A stretch of DNA of 64,000 nucleotides from Alphaproteobacteria bacterium (GTDB lineage: Bacteria > Pseudomonadota > Alphaproteobacteria > Micropepsales > Micropepsaceae): contig WGNU01000005.1 of assembly GCA_016124385.1 (NCBI GenBank), positions 62,001-126,000 of the forward strand. The letters are read 5' to 3'. Of this stretch, positions 17,024-27,775 are shown piece by piece. The first letter of the stretch is position 1; every line of letters begins with the position of its first letter. Position numbers and translations under genes: made by a program. The notes below the pieces were generated by a model that was not told where the DNA came from, searched no databases, and saw nothing but the letters and a program-made list of their open reading frames with translations.

Positions 17024-17042
17024 ATTAGGGCTCGGTCGCGGC

Positions 17043-17780
17043 ATGGATCGCCGGTTTCGTTTGGCGTTGTTGGAGGCCCGTCTCGCCCGCCTGGAGGGCC
17101 GGGCAAGCGCGCGCACGCCCCGCGAAACGGCGGAAGAAGGGCTGTTCGAGCGGGCCTCGCTCAACGAGGTGCTCCCGGCCGCCTATGCCGAAACCCCAGC
17201 CTCGCTCGGCCTGGCGCTGGCCGCTCTGGCGGGGCTCGACCGCCCGGAGGATCGTGCCGCACGTCCACTCCTCTGGTTCGCTGGCCCTGGCGATGATTTC
17301 GGCGAGCCCTACCCCCCGGGCCTTGCCCGTTTGGGGTTCGCCGCGAATCGCCTCATCAGGGTGAGGGTAAGGCGGGAGGGGGACATGCTCTGGGGCCTGG
17401 AAGAGGCGCTGCGCGCCCGCGCGGAGTTGCGCGTGGTGGCGGCCCTCGCGCGCCCCCTGTCCCTGACGGCGAGCCGGCGCCTGTTGCTGGCGGCGGAGGC
17501 GGGCGGCGGCACGGCGGCGCTGCTCCTTCCCGTGCACGCCGCGGGTGCGACCGTTGCCGCCACGCGCTGGCAGGTGCGTGCCGCGCCCTCGCCGGACGAA
17601 GGGGTGGGCGACGCCTGCTGGCGCGTTCGCCTGTTGCGCCGCCGGCGCCGCGGGGCCAGCGCGCAAGGGCCAGCCGGCGAGACTGAAACGCTGATGGAGT
17701 GGGACCATGCCTCGCATCGTCTCCGTCTGGTTGCCGCGCTTCGCGATCGAGCGTGGGCACCCAGACGTCGAGCCGGATGA
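17043..17780 (+). CDS. imuA: ImuA, RecA-like mutasome protein
   Basis: 245-residue RecA/SulA-like protein of the damage-inducible mutagenesis cassette. FERASLNEVLPAAYAETPASLGLALAALAGL, LLWFAGPGDDFGEPYPPGLARLGF and LWGLEEALRA are features I know from alphaproteobacterial ImuA; a canonical Walker A is absent. The ATG at 17043 directly follows the SOS box. The 3' end overlaps imuB by 74 bp, longer than usual but consistent with the canonical ImuB N-terminus. Confidence 0.87.
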   Translation: MDRRFRLALLEARLARLEGRASARTPRETAEEGLFERASLNEVLPAAYAETPASLGLALAALAGLDRPEDRAARPLLWFAGPGDDFGEPYPPGLARLGFAANRLIRVRVRREGDMLWGLEEALRARAELRVVAALARPLSLTASRRLLLAAEAGGGTAALLLPVHAAGATVAATRWQVRAAPSPDEGVGDACWRVRLLRRRRRGASAQGPAGETETLMEWDHASHRLRLVAALRDRAWAPRRRAG

Positions 17781-19263
17781 GCCTTTCGCGCTCATCGCGC
17801 GCGAGGCTGGCGGCTTTCGGATCGTCACGGCCAATCAGACGGCCGAGATGGCGGGCGTGCGCCCGGGCCATTTACTGACCGACGCGCAGGCGCTCGTCCC
17901 CGCGCTGATCACCGAGGAGCACGCCCCCGCGCGCGACCGCGCCGCGATCCGCCACCTCGCGCTGCGCGCGACGCGCTGGTCGCCCTGGGTCGCGGGCGAG
18001 ACGGAGGAGGAGGGCGCGGCCGGCCTGCTCATCGATGTGGAAGGCTGCGCGCATCTCTTCGGCGGGGAAGAACCGCTGCTCGCCGACATCAAGGAAACCT
18101 TGAACGCGCAAGGCCTGACCGCCCGCCTCGCGCTCGCCGAGACGATCGGCGCGGCCCATGCCCGCGCGCGTTTCGCCGCCATCCCTTCAAAGATCCTGGA
18201 AGGCGCGGCCGCGCGCGACGGCCTCGCCGCGCTTCCCGTGGCCGCGCTCCGCCTGCCGCACGACATGGTGCGCGTCCTGCGCCGTCTGGGGCTGAAGAGG
18301 ATCGGCGATCTGTTGCCCCTTAAGCGCGCCGATCTGACGGCCCGCTTCGGCGCCGCGTTGCCGCGCCGGCTCGATCAGATGCTCGGCCGCGAGCCGGAAT
18401 CCTTGTCGCCCCTACTGCCGCCTGCCTCCTACCGCATCCGCACGATGTTCGCCGAACCCTTGATCAGCGAGGCGCAGGTCACCCGCGCGATCGACAAGGC
18501 CGCGAAGGATCTCGCCCGCCTGCTGGTCGATCAGGCCAAGGGCACGCGCCAGCTCGAGCTTGTGCTCACGCGCGTGGACGGCGATGCGGTACGCCTCGTC
18601 ATCGGGACGGCAAGCCCGAGCGCGCACGCGCCTCATCTCGCCCGGCTCTTGAAGCAGCGCCTCGATCGCCTCGCCGATCGTTTCGATCCCGGCTTCGGCA
18701 TCGACGCGCTGCAGCTTTCGAGCCTGCGTCACGAGGAGATGGCGGGCGAGCAGCACGCGCTGGTGGACGGCGAGGCCGCGAGCGCGGCCGAGGAGATCAC
18801 GGTGCTGCTCGATCGCCTGGGCGCCCGGATGGGCTTTGAAACCGTCACGCGCCCGCAAGGGGAAGAGAGCCACATTCCCGAACGCGCGGTCGTCTGGGCG
18901 CCGGTGGCCGCCGCCGCGCACGCGCCGAACGAGGCCGCCGCCTGGGCGCAGGCCGCCTGGGCCAGCCTGCCGCGCGAGCGTCCCTTTCTGATGCTCCCCT
19001 CCGCCGAGCCGGCCGAAGTGACGGCCGAGGTTCCGGAAGGCCCGCCCCGCCAGTTCCGTTGGCGCCGCGTCACCTACCGCGTCGCCAAGGCCGAGGGGCC
19101 CGAGCGCGTCGCCCCGGAATGGTGGAAGGGCGATGGCGCGCGCACGCGCGACTATTACCGCCTGGAGGACGAGGAAGGCCGCCGCTTCTGGCTCTACCGC
19201 GACGGACTCTTCGAGCGCGAAACGGACGCGCCGCGATGGTACGTCCACGGATTATTTGCGTGA
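17707..19263 (+). CDS. imuB: ImuB, Y-family polymerase-like mutasome subunit
   Basis: 518 residues related to Y-family polymerases but serving as the hub that links DnaE2 to the beta clamp. It starts MPRIVSVWLPRFAIERG, and has ANQTAEMAGVRPGHLLTDAQAL, LLIDVEGCAHLFGGEE, and a helix-hairpin-helix-like LRRLGLKRIGDLLPL. In ImuB proteins the polymerase acidic residues are generally not conserved, so catalysis is not expected. The C-terminus ends WYVHGLFA and its stop overlaps the GTG of dnaE2. Confidence 0.9.
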   Translation: MPRIVSVWLPRFAIERGHPDVEPDEPFALIAREAGGFRIVTANQTAEMAGVRPGHLLTDAQALVPALITEEHAPARDRAAIRHLALRATRWSPWVAGETEEEGAAGLLIDVEGCAHLFGGEEPLLADIKETLNAQGLTARLALAETIGAAHARARFAAIPSKILEGAAARDGLAALPVAALRLPHDMVRVLRRLGLKRIGDLLPLKRADLTARFGAALPRRLDQMLGREPESLSPLLPPASYRIRTMFAEPLISEAQVTRAIDKAAKDLARLLVDQAKGTRQLELVLTRVDGDAVRLVIGTASPSAHAPHLARLLKQRLDRLADRFDPGFGIDALQLSSLRHEEMAGEQHALVDGEAASAAEEITVLLDRLGARMGFETVTRPQGEESHIPERAVVWAPVAAAAHAPNEAAAWAQAAWASLPRERPFLMLPSAEPAEVTAEVPEGPPRQFRWRRVTYRVAKAEGPERVAPEWWKGDGARTRDYYRLEDEEGRRFWLYRDGLFERETDAPRWYVHGLFA

Positions 19264-22200
19264 CCCGCTTCGCCGAGCTCGCCGCGCAGACGAATTTCAG
19301 CTTCCTGCGCGGCGCCTCGCATGGCGAGGAAATGGTCGCCGCCGCCAAGGCGCTGGGCATGACCGCGATCGGCATCGCGGATCGCAACACGCTCGCGGGC
19401 GTCGTACGCGCGCACAAGGCGGCGAAGGAAGAGGGGTTGAAACTTCTCGTCGGCGCGCGGCTGGTGGCGCAGGACGGGTTCGAGGTCATCGCCTATCCGA
19501 AGGATCGCGCCGCCTACGGACGATTATGCCGGCTCCTCACACGCGGCAACCGGCGCGCGCCGAAAGGCGAATGCCACCTCGCGCGCGAGGAGATTTTTAA
19601 AGAAGAAGGGCTGATCGTCCTGGTCGTGCCCCCGTCCGCGCTCACCCCCGCCTTCGCCGAGGCGCTGAAGGAGGTCGCGCGCGTTTCCCGCTCGCCCGTC
19701 TATCTCTGCGCGAGCCGGCCCTATGGTGCCCAGGACCGCCGCCGGCTGGTCGCGCTGGCCGATCTGGCCGAAGGGGCGGGCGCGCCGCTCGTCGCGGTGA
19801 ACGATGCGCTCTACCACGCGCCGGAGCGCCGGGTTCTCGCCGATGTCCTCACCTGCATCCGCGAGAAATGCACGATCGCCGAGGCCGGCTTTCGCCTTGC
19901 CGCCAACGCGGAGCGGCATCTGAAATCGCCCACCGAGATGGCGCGCCTCTTCAAGGGCTATGAGGCCGCGCTCGCCCGCACCGCGATGATCGCCGATCAG
20001 ATCGATTTCAGCCTCGATGAGCTGCGCTACGAATATCCCGAGGAAGTCGTCGCCCCCGGCGAGACCCCGCAGCAGACGCTCGTCCGCCTCACCTGGGAGG
20101 GCGCGAGGGGCCGCTTTCCGGACGGCGTGCCGGAAAAGATCCGCACGACGATCGCCTATGAGCTCGATCTCATCGAGCATCTTCAGTATGCGCCCTATTT
20201 CCTCACCGTCTATGATCTCGTTCGCTTCGCCCGCGGCCGCGGCATCCTCTGCCAGGGCCGCGGCTCGGCGGCCAATTCGGCCGTGTGCTTCGCGCTTGGC
20301 GTGACCTCGGTCGATCCCACCAAGATCGATCTCCTCTTCGAGCGCTTCGTCTCGGCCGAGCGCGGCGAGCCGCCCGATATCGATGTCGATTTCGAGCACG
20401 AGCGCCGCGAGGAGGTGATCCAGTACATCTACGAGAAATATGGCCGCCACCGCGCCGGCATTGCCGCGACCGTCATCACCTATCGCGCGCGCTCGGCGAT
20501 CCGCGATGTCGGAAAGGCGCTCGGCCTCTCGCTCGATGCGGTCGGCGCGCTTGCCAAGACGACCTGGGGCTGGTCATCGGACGGCATCGATCCCGCCCAT
20601 GTGCGCGAGGTCGGGCTCGATCCCGACGAGCCGAACCTTGCCCGCGCGCTCACGCTCGCCCACGAACTGATCGGCTTTCCCCGCCATCTCTCTCAGCATG
20701 TCGGCGGCTTCGTCATCGCGCGCGGGCCCGTGGAGGAGCTCGTCCCCGTCGGCAACGCGGCGATGGCGGACCGCACCTTCGTCGAATGGGACAAGGACGA
20801 TCTGGACGCGCTCGGCCTCATGAAGGTCGATGTGCTGGCGCTCGGCATGCTCACCTGCATCGCCAAGGCGTTCGCGCTCTTGAAGAGCGAGTATGGCGTG
20901 AGCCTTGATCTCGCGACCGTCCCGCAGGACGACCCCGCCGTCTACGACATGCTGGGCAAGGCGGATTCGATCGGCGTCTTCCAGGTCGAAAGCCGCGCGC
21001 AGATGTCGATGCTGCCGCGCCTGCGCCCGCGGACTTTCTACGACCTCGTGATCGAGGTCGCGATCGTGCGCCCCGGCCCCATTCAGGGCGGCATGGTTCA
21101 CCCCTATCTGCGCCGCCGCACGGGCGAGGAAAGCATCTCGTTCCCCTCCGAGGCGCTGCGCGAGGTGCTGGGCAAGACGATGGGCGTGCCGCTGTTTCAG
21201 GAACAGGCGATGCGCATCGCCGTCGTCGGCGCGGGCTTCACGCCCAGCGAGGCCGATCGCCTGCGCCGCGCGATGGCGACGTTCCGGCGCGTCGGCATCA
21301 TCCACACGATGAAGGAGAAATTCATCGCCGGCATGCGCCAGCGCGGCTACGAGGAGGGCTTCATCAAGCAATGCTGGAGCCAGATCGAAGGCTTCGGCGA
21401 ATACGGCTTTCCCGAAAGCCACGCGGCCTCTTTCGCGCTGCTCGTCTACGTCTCGGCGTGGCTGAAGAACTGGTACCCGGATGTGTTCCTGGCCGCGATC
21501 CTCAACGCGCAGCCCTTGGGCTTCTATGCGCCCGCCCAGCTTGTCCGTGACGCGAAGGATCACGGCGTGACCGTTCGCCACCCCGACATCAACGACAGCG
21601 AGTGGGACGCGGTGCTGGAGGCGGCCACCCCACCCCAACCCCTCCCCACAAGGGGGAGGGCTAACCCCGACCACCCCCTTGTGGGGAGGTCGGCGAGCGG
21701 CGCGAGCCGGGTGGGGGAAAATCCCACGACCCGCACCCGGTATGCCGTCCGCCTCGGCTTTCGCGCGATCAAGGGTCTCGCCGAGGAACATGGCCGCGCC
21801 GTCGCGGTCGCCCGCCGCGTGGGCGCGCCCTTCGTGAGTATGCGCGATCTCTGGCTGCGCACGCGCATCCCGCCCTCCGCGCTGATGAAGCTCGCCGATG
21901 CCGATGCGTTCCGCTCGATCGGGCTGGACCGCCGCCAGGCGCTCTGGGCGATCCGGGGGCTGGAGGAAGGCGCGGCCGCGCGCACGGGCGCGGCCTCCAA
22001 TCTGGCGCCGCTCCCGCTCTTTGCCGCCGCAATCGCGCGCGAGCGGGCGGGTGGGGACGAGACCGCCCCGCTACCCGTGCTGCCCGAGGCGGGCCATGTC
22101 GCGCTGGATTACGCGGTGCTCTCGCTCTCGCTGCGCAAGCATCCGGTCGCGTTTCTGCGCGAGCATTATGCGAAGGCCGGCATCGTGCCGAACGCGGCGC

Positions 22201-22634
22201 TGCGGGCCATCCGCAACAACGCGCGCGCGACGCTGGCGGGTCTCGTGCTCGTGCGCCAGCGCCCGGGAACGGCGAAGGGAACGATCTTCGTCACGCTCGA
22301 GGATGAAACCGGCGCGGCCAACCTCATCGTCTGGCCGAAGGTCTTCGAGGCCTATCGCCGCGTCGTGCTCACCGCGCGCGTGCTCGAGGCGCAAGGCCGC
22401 GTGCAGCGCGAAGGCGAGGTCATCCATCTCGTCGTCGAGCGCTTGATCGACCGCTCGGACGATCTCATCGTGCTCGATGAAGATTACGCGGCCCAGATGG
22501 AAGCGCTCGCCCGCGCCGATGAGGTCAATCGCTGGAGCGAGGATCCGCGCACCCGCATGATGGAGCGCATGGCGGCCCGCGCCACCCGCGCGGATGCGGC
22601 GGCAGCGCTCCCCAAGAGCCGCGATTTCCACTAA
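19260..22634 (+). CDS. dnaE2: error-prone DNA polymerase DnaE2 (ImuC) carrying an in-frame palindromic insertion
   Basis: 1124 residues from the GTG overlapping the imuB stop (an ATG at 19236 would add eight). This C-family polymerase performs translesion synthesis with ImuA and ImuB. PHP domain: FAELAAQTNFSFLRGASHGEEM. The catalytic aspartates are in PDIDVDFEHERREEV near residue 372. GRGSAANSAVCFALGVT and LIGFPRHLSQHVGGF are also conserved, and an OB domain lies near the C-terminus. Between EWDAVLEA and YAVRLGFRAIKGL, about residues 788-822, lies a low-complexity segment encoded by a G/C-rich palindrome (21628-21716) that I believe is absent from ordinary DnaE2. The frame is kept, so the protein may be functional with a surface loop. 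Confidence 0.93.
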   Translation: MTRFAELAAQTNFSFLRGASHGEEMVAAAKALGMTAIGIADRNTLAGVVRAHKAAKEEGLKLLVGARLVAQDGFEVIAYPKDRAAYGRLCRLLTRGNRRAPKGECHLAREEIFKEEGLIVLVVPPSALTPAFAEALKEVARVSRSPVYLCASRPYGAQDRRRLVALADLAEGAGAPLVAVNDALYHAPERRVLADVLTCIREKCTIAEAGFRLAANAERHLKSPTEMARLFKGYEAALARTAMIADQIDFSLDELRYEYPEEVVAPGETPQQTLVRLTWEGARGRFPDGVPEKIRTTIAYELDLIEHLQYAPYFLTVYDLVRFARGRGILCQGRGSAANSAVCFALGVTSVDPTKIDLLFERFVSAERGEPPDIDVDFEHERREEVIQYIYEKYGRHRAGIAATVITYRARSAIRDVGKALGLSLDAVGALAKTTWGWSSDGIDPAHVREVGLDPDEPNLARALTLAHELIGFPRHLSQHVGGFVIARGPVEELVPVGNAAMADRTFVEWDKDDLDALGLMKVDVLALGMLTCIAKAFALLKSEYGVSLDLATVPQDDPAVYDMLGKADSIGVFQVESRAQMSMLPRLRPRTFYDLVIEVAIVRPGPIQGGMVHPYLRRRTGEESISFPSEALREVLGKTMGVPLFQEQAMRIAVVGAGFTPSEADRLRRAMATFRRVGIIHTMKEKFIAGMRQRGYEEGFIKQCWSQIEGFGEYGFPESHAASFALLVYVSAWLKNWYPDVFLAAILNAQPLGFYAPAQLVRDAKDHGVTVRHPDINDSEWDAVLEAATPPQPLPTRGRANPDHPLVGRSASGASRVGENPTTRTRYAVRLGFRAIKGLAEEHGRAVAVARRVGAPFVSMRDLWLRTRIPPSALMKLADADAFRSIGLDRRQALWAIRGLEEGAAARTGAASNLAPLPLFAAAIARERAGGDETAPLPVLPEAGHVALDYAVLSLSLRKHPVAFLREHYAKAGIVPNAALRAIRNNARATLAGLVLVRQRPGTAKGTIFVTLEDETGAANLIVWPKVFEAYRRVVLTARVLEAQGRVQREGEVIHLVVERLIDRSDDLIVLDEDYAAQMEALARADEVNRWSEDPRTRMMERMAARATRADAAAALPKSRDFH
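21628..21716. repeat. palindromic repeat element inserted in frame in dnaE2
   Basis: Nested inverted repeat: outer arms CCCCACCC (21628-21635) and GGGTGGGG (21709-21716), and a perfect 16-bp inner pair CCTCCCCACAAGGGGG (21641-21656) and CCCCCTTGTGGGGAGG (21674-21689). It resembles short palindromic repeats scattered between genes in many alphaproteobacterial genomes, here sitting inside a gene. It adds about 30 codons without a stop. Confidence 0.85.
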
Positions 22635-22637
22635 TGG

Positions 22638-24299
<1,662 letters not shown>

Positions 24300-24542
24300 C
24301 GCAAAAGCACTTGCAGCTGTAATGAAGCCCTAAGACCGATTGAAAATTCGATAAGCGGCGGGTGGAGGCGCAACCGAAGGCCGCTGAACGCGGGCATGCT
24401 TGCTATTGACCTAACGCGCCGGGCTGCGAGGCGCGCGCTGTGCGTCACTGTGCCAGAAAGGCACAAATCTTAACGTTGACAAGAGGTTAAGACTTGTCGG
24501 AGTCTCGCCGCAACAAGCCAGGGATTGGCAAAGGGTGGTGTA
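24300..24542. other. divergent promoter region with two inverted repeats
   Basis: 243 bases between the sensor kinase and the flavoprotein gene. It holds TGTGCC-N5-GGCACA (24449-24465) and TCTTAAC-N11-GTTAAGA (24468-24492), only 2 bases apart, with a TTGACA (24476-24481) inside the second. These look like regulator binding sites or a promoter for the plus-strand gene. Confidence 0.5.
24468..24492. promoter_or_regulatory. inverted repeat upstream of the flavoprotein gene
   Basis: Perfect 7-bp arms TCTTAAC and GTTAAGA separated by 11 bases, containing a -35-like TTGACA. The likely function is an operator over the promoter of the gene at 24543; the regulator is not known. Confidence 0.45.
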
Positions 24543-25823
24543 ATGGGTGACGTGGCGTTGGCTGACGCGAAGGTGGCGATCGTCGGCGGCGGCCCGGCCG
24601 GCATGTCGATGGCGCGGCTCCTCAAAGATCAAGGTGTCAGCTCCGTCACCGTGTTCGAGGCCGAAGACCGCATCGGCGGCAAGTCGATGACCGTTCACCA
24701 CGGTGGCCTCACCCATGACATGGGCACGTGCTACTCCACGCTCGCCTATCAGATCACCAATCGTTGGATGCGCGATCTGGGTGTGCGCCAAGTTTCAGTC
24801 GGCCGCCAGATGGTCGACGGTGAACCGCTGATGGCCTATGTCCGGGGCGGCAAGGGCGAGTCGCTCTATTCCGAAGGCCTGCGCTATATCCGCCTGTGGC
24901 ATCGCTATCGCCGGGCGGTCCAGTTGACGCCGGATGATCCGGACGTCATTGTTGAAGGTGCAATGCCGATTGAAGATTGGCTAGAACGTCACCGTTTCGT
25001 TCGCATTCGCCGCTTCATGCTCCGTGCACTGACGTCCATCGGTTACGGCTATCTCGATGACATCGCGGCGTGCCAGGCGCTGCGCTGGTGCACGCCCGCG
25101 CTCATCCTGACGGGCGTTCTTCATCAACTAAAAATGCCGATCGAGGGCTGGCAGGTTTTTTGGGAGAAAGTCGCCCGCGACATTGACGTGCGGATCGGCG
25201 CGCCCGTAAAGGCGATCGATCGCACGGCGCGCGGCGTGACGATCACAGATCCCTTGGGCGAACATCATTTCACGCATCTTGTGACCACGATCCCGCTCGA
25301 CGACATGGCGAGCGTGACGGAACTCACCGAGGCTGAGCGCTACATCCAGCAAGCGGTCCGCTGGCGCACCTATGCGGTCACGCTCTGCCATGTCGAGAAC
25401 TGGTTCAAGAATTTCGAGATTGACGGCTTTACCGATGCGTGGGAGCGCTCGGCCGAGCCGGGCGCGGTGCTCTCGGCGCGGCGTGCACGTAGCTTTGGCG
25501 GCCGCAACGTATCGACAGACATTTACCTGACCGGTCAGTATGGCGACGGCCAATCCGCCCCCGAATTGCTCGACCGTCTCGCCGCCGGCATCGCGCGCAA
25601 GGGCGGTCGCTTAAAAAGCGCGATCCTCCAGAAGCGCTGGAAGTATTTCCCACGATACGAACCTGCCGCCGTGCGCGACCGCTTGCTCTCCCGCATGAAC
25701 GCGATTCAGGGCGCGAACCGCACCTTCTACTCCGGGGCGACGTTCTCCTATGAGGCGGTCGCCAATATCGTCGATTTCAACGACCGCCTGTCTCGCCAGA
25801 TCGTCCCCCAGCTGCGCGGATAG
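24543..25823 (+). CDS. FAD-dependent amine oxidase-like oxidoreductase
   Basis: 426-residue flavoprotein. The Rossmann motif VAIVGGGPAGMSMARLLKDQG is at residues 11-31, followed by VFEAEDRIGGKSMTVHHGG, the GG-doublet region of amine oxidase/desaturase-type flavoproteins. The C-terminus has an FAD-closing YSGATFSYEAVANIVDFND. The substrate is not deducible. The ATG at 24543 is used; a TTG 18 bases upstream is also in frame. It is followed by a separately promoted gene with its own operator. Confidence 0.82.
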   Translation: MGDVALADAKVAIVGGGPAGMSMARLLKDQGVSSVTVFEAEDRIGGKSMTVHHGGLTHDMGTCYSTLAYQITNRWMRDLGVRQVSVGRQMVDGEPLMAYVRGGKGESLYSEGLRYIRLWHRYRRAVQLTPDDPDVIVEGAMPIEDWLERHRFVRIRRFMLRALTSIGYGYLDDIAACQALRWCTPALILTGVLHQLKMPIEGWQVFWEKVARDIDVRIGAPVKAIDRTARGVTITDPLGEHHFTHLVTTIPLDDMASVTELTEAERYIQQAVRWRTYAVTLCHVENWFKNFEIDGFTDAWERSAEPGAVLSARRARSFGGRNVSTDIYLTGQYGDGQSAPELLDRLAAGIARKGGRLKSAILQKRWKYFPRYEPAAVRDRLLSRMNAIQGANRTFYSGATFSYEAVANIVDFNDRLSRQIVPQLRG

Positions 25824-25852
25824 CCTCTCCTTCACCACCTCGTTCCAACGTG

Positions 25853-25869
25853 CTAATGGTATTCATTAG
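25853..25869. promoter_or_regulatory. operator-like palindrome upstream of the metallo-beta-lactamase gene
   Basis: CTAATGGTATTCATTAG: perfect 6-bp arms with a 5-base centre, 30 bases before the ATG at 25899. The same TAATG-N5-CATTA core recurs at 32246-32262 in the tetR/nicO promoter, so the TetR encoded at 31593-32243 is the candidate binder. Confidence 0.65.
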
Positions 25870-25898
25870 ACAATTTGTAGAACAAGGGGAGGGAAGCG

Positions 25899-27021
25899 AT
25901 GGCCGGGTGGATCAGGGGCGGTGCGATCGTATTAGGCGGGCTCGTGGCGCTGGTCCTTGCCGCGTGGCTGGCAGTTCTCAATGTGCCGAGCCTGCAAGAC
26001 GCGCTGATGGATCGCGCGGTCCGTGCCCAATTGGATCTAAATCGCGCGGATCTCTTCTCGGACGACGCGCTTCGCGTCTTGATATGCGGCTCCTCCTCGC
26101 CGATGCCCGATCGCACGCGCGCCAAATCCTGCACGGCGATCATCGCGGGCGGCAAGTTCTACCTCGTGGATACCGGTCCCGAGATGTGGGAGAATATCAT
26201 GACGTGGCGCGTCCCGGCGGAACGCATCGGCGGCGTCTTCCTCTCGCATTTCCACTCCGACCATATCGGCGAGCTGGGAGAGGTGAACATGAACTCCTGG
26301 GCGCTCGGCCGCCCGGGACCACTCAAGGTTTTCGGTGGGCCGGGTGTCGAACGCGTGGTCGCGGGCTTCACTGAGGCCTACGCGCTCGACAGCTCCTATC
26401 GCACGGCCCACCACGGCGCCGAGCTGCTCGATCCCGCCAAGGGCCGCATGGAAGCCATGCCGGTTCGGTTCGAGGGGCCGCCGGTCGTCACGCGCAACCG
26501 CACCATTCGAGCGTTCGAGGAAGACGGACTCACCGTGACCGCGATCGAGGTCAGCCACTCGCCGATCGAGCCCGCCTATGCCTGGCGCTTCGACTACAAG
26601 GGGCGCTCCGTCGTCGTCAGCGGCGACACGGCCTACCATCCGCCGCTAGCCGCGACGGCGAAGGACGCCGACGTCCTCGTGCACGAGGCGCAGTCGAACG
26701 AGATGGTCATGCGCATCCGCAACGCTGCAATCGAGAACGGCAATGCGCGGCTCGCAAAGATCTTGAGCGACATTACGACCTACCACCTACCACACGACTC
26801 CCATCGAGGCGGCGCGTATCGCCAATGACGGCGGCGTGAAATTGCTGATCCTCACCCATTTTACGCCGCCCGTTCAGAACGCGATAACCGAAGCGGTCTT
26901 TACGCGGGGCCTCTCTGAGATACGCTCGGAGGGCTGGGAGATGGCCTATGACGGCATGCTCGTGACCTTGCCCGCCGACTCAAAGGAGATCGAGGTTGGC
27001 GACATCGCGGATGCGCCCTGA
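25899..27021 (+). pseudogene. MBL-fold metallohydrolase, frameshifted by a 7-bp tandem duplication
   Basis: Membrane-anchored metallo-beta-lactamase-fold hydrolase. It has an N-terminal hydrophobic segment (about residues 8-25), the metal motif HFHSDHIGEL near 112, and VVSGDTAYH near 241. The frame reads through ILSDITTYH and is then thrown off by CTACCAC repeated in tandem (26780-26793), ending at 26828. Removing one copy restores TTYHTTPIEAARIAND followed by LLILTHFTPP and a normal C-terminus ending at 27021, giving about 371 residues. The final metal-ligand histidine of the fold lies in the lost part, so the truncated product is probably inactive. Either a recent mutation, a reversible slippage event, or a sequence error. 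Confidence 0.85.
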
Positions 27022-27038
27022 GCGGAGGATAGCACAAC

Positions 27039-27692
27039 ATGACATTGTCCGTGGACGTCTTCTGGTCGTTTCGCAGCCCCTATTCCTACCTGGCGACGCC
27101 GCAGATGCAGGCGCTTGAAAAGGAGTGGGACGTCGCCTTCGCCATCCGCCCTGTCTATCCGCTCGCGGTGCGAGTCGAGGGTTGGTTCAAGAACGTCAAT
27201 CCGATGTGGGTCGGCTATCTCGTGCGCGACGTGATGCGCGAGGCGGAGCGCCACGCCATTCCCTTCGGCTGGCCGAATCCCGATCCGATCCAGATGAACC
27301 TCGCAACGGGCGATGTGCCGAAGGAGCAGCCCTATATTCACCGCCTGACGCGCCTTGGCATCGCGGCCGCGGAGCGCGGGAAGGGCCTGCCGTTCGTCTC
27401 GGAGATTTCGCGTGTTATCTGGGGCGGTACGACGCCGAACTGGCACGAGGGCGATCATCTGGCGAAGGCTGCGGAGCGTGCGGGCCTCGATCTGAAGGAA
27501 CTCGATGCCGCGATCGAGTCAGCGCCCGATCGCCACGAGGCCGCGATCGCGGAGAACGAGGCGGCGCAAAAGGCGGCCGGCCATTGGGGCGTGCCGACCT
27601 TTGCCTATGCGGGCGAGCCATTCTTCGGTCAGGACCGGATTGACGCGCTGATCTGGCGGCTTCGGCAGAAGGGTCTGCGCCCGCGTGGCTGA
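27039..27692 (+). CDS. DsbA-fold 2-hydroxychromene-2-carboxylate isomerase-like protein
   Basis: 217 residues of the DsbA-like thioredoxin superfamily. It starts SVDVFWSFRSPYSYLATPQM, in which the S-F-R-S-P-Y-S-Y-L motif is typical of HCCA isomerases and kappa-class glutathione transferases (a serine replaces the CxxC). The C-terminus GHWGVPTFAYAGEPFFGQDRIDALIW is the conserved cis-proline and last helix region. It probably uses glutathione in isomerisation of an aromatic-ring or similar intermediate; substrate unknown. It lies 17 bp after the metallohydrolase and before the FAD-linked dehydrogenase. Confidence 0.85.
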   Translation: MTLSVDVFWSFRSPYSYLATPQMQALEKEWDVAFAIRPVYPLAVRVEGWFKNVNPMWVGYLVRDVMREAERHAIPFGWPNPDPIQMNLATGDVPKEQPYIHRLTRLGIAAAERGKGLPFVSEISRVIWGGTTPNWHEGDHLAKAAERAGLDLKELDAAIESAPDRHEAAIAENEAAQKAAGHWGVPTFAYAGEPFFGQDRIDALIWRLRQKGLRPRG

Positions 27693-27775
27693 CGCCGCGG
27701 TTCGCCGCAACTGGACCCGACCGCACGATCGGGACATCATCGCCACCAAGAAGACGTCGAAAGGGAGGTGCGGCG

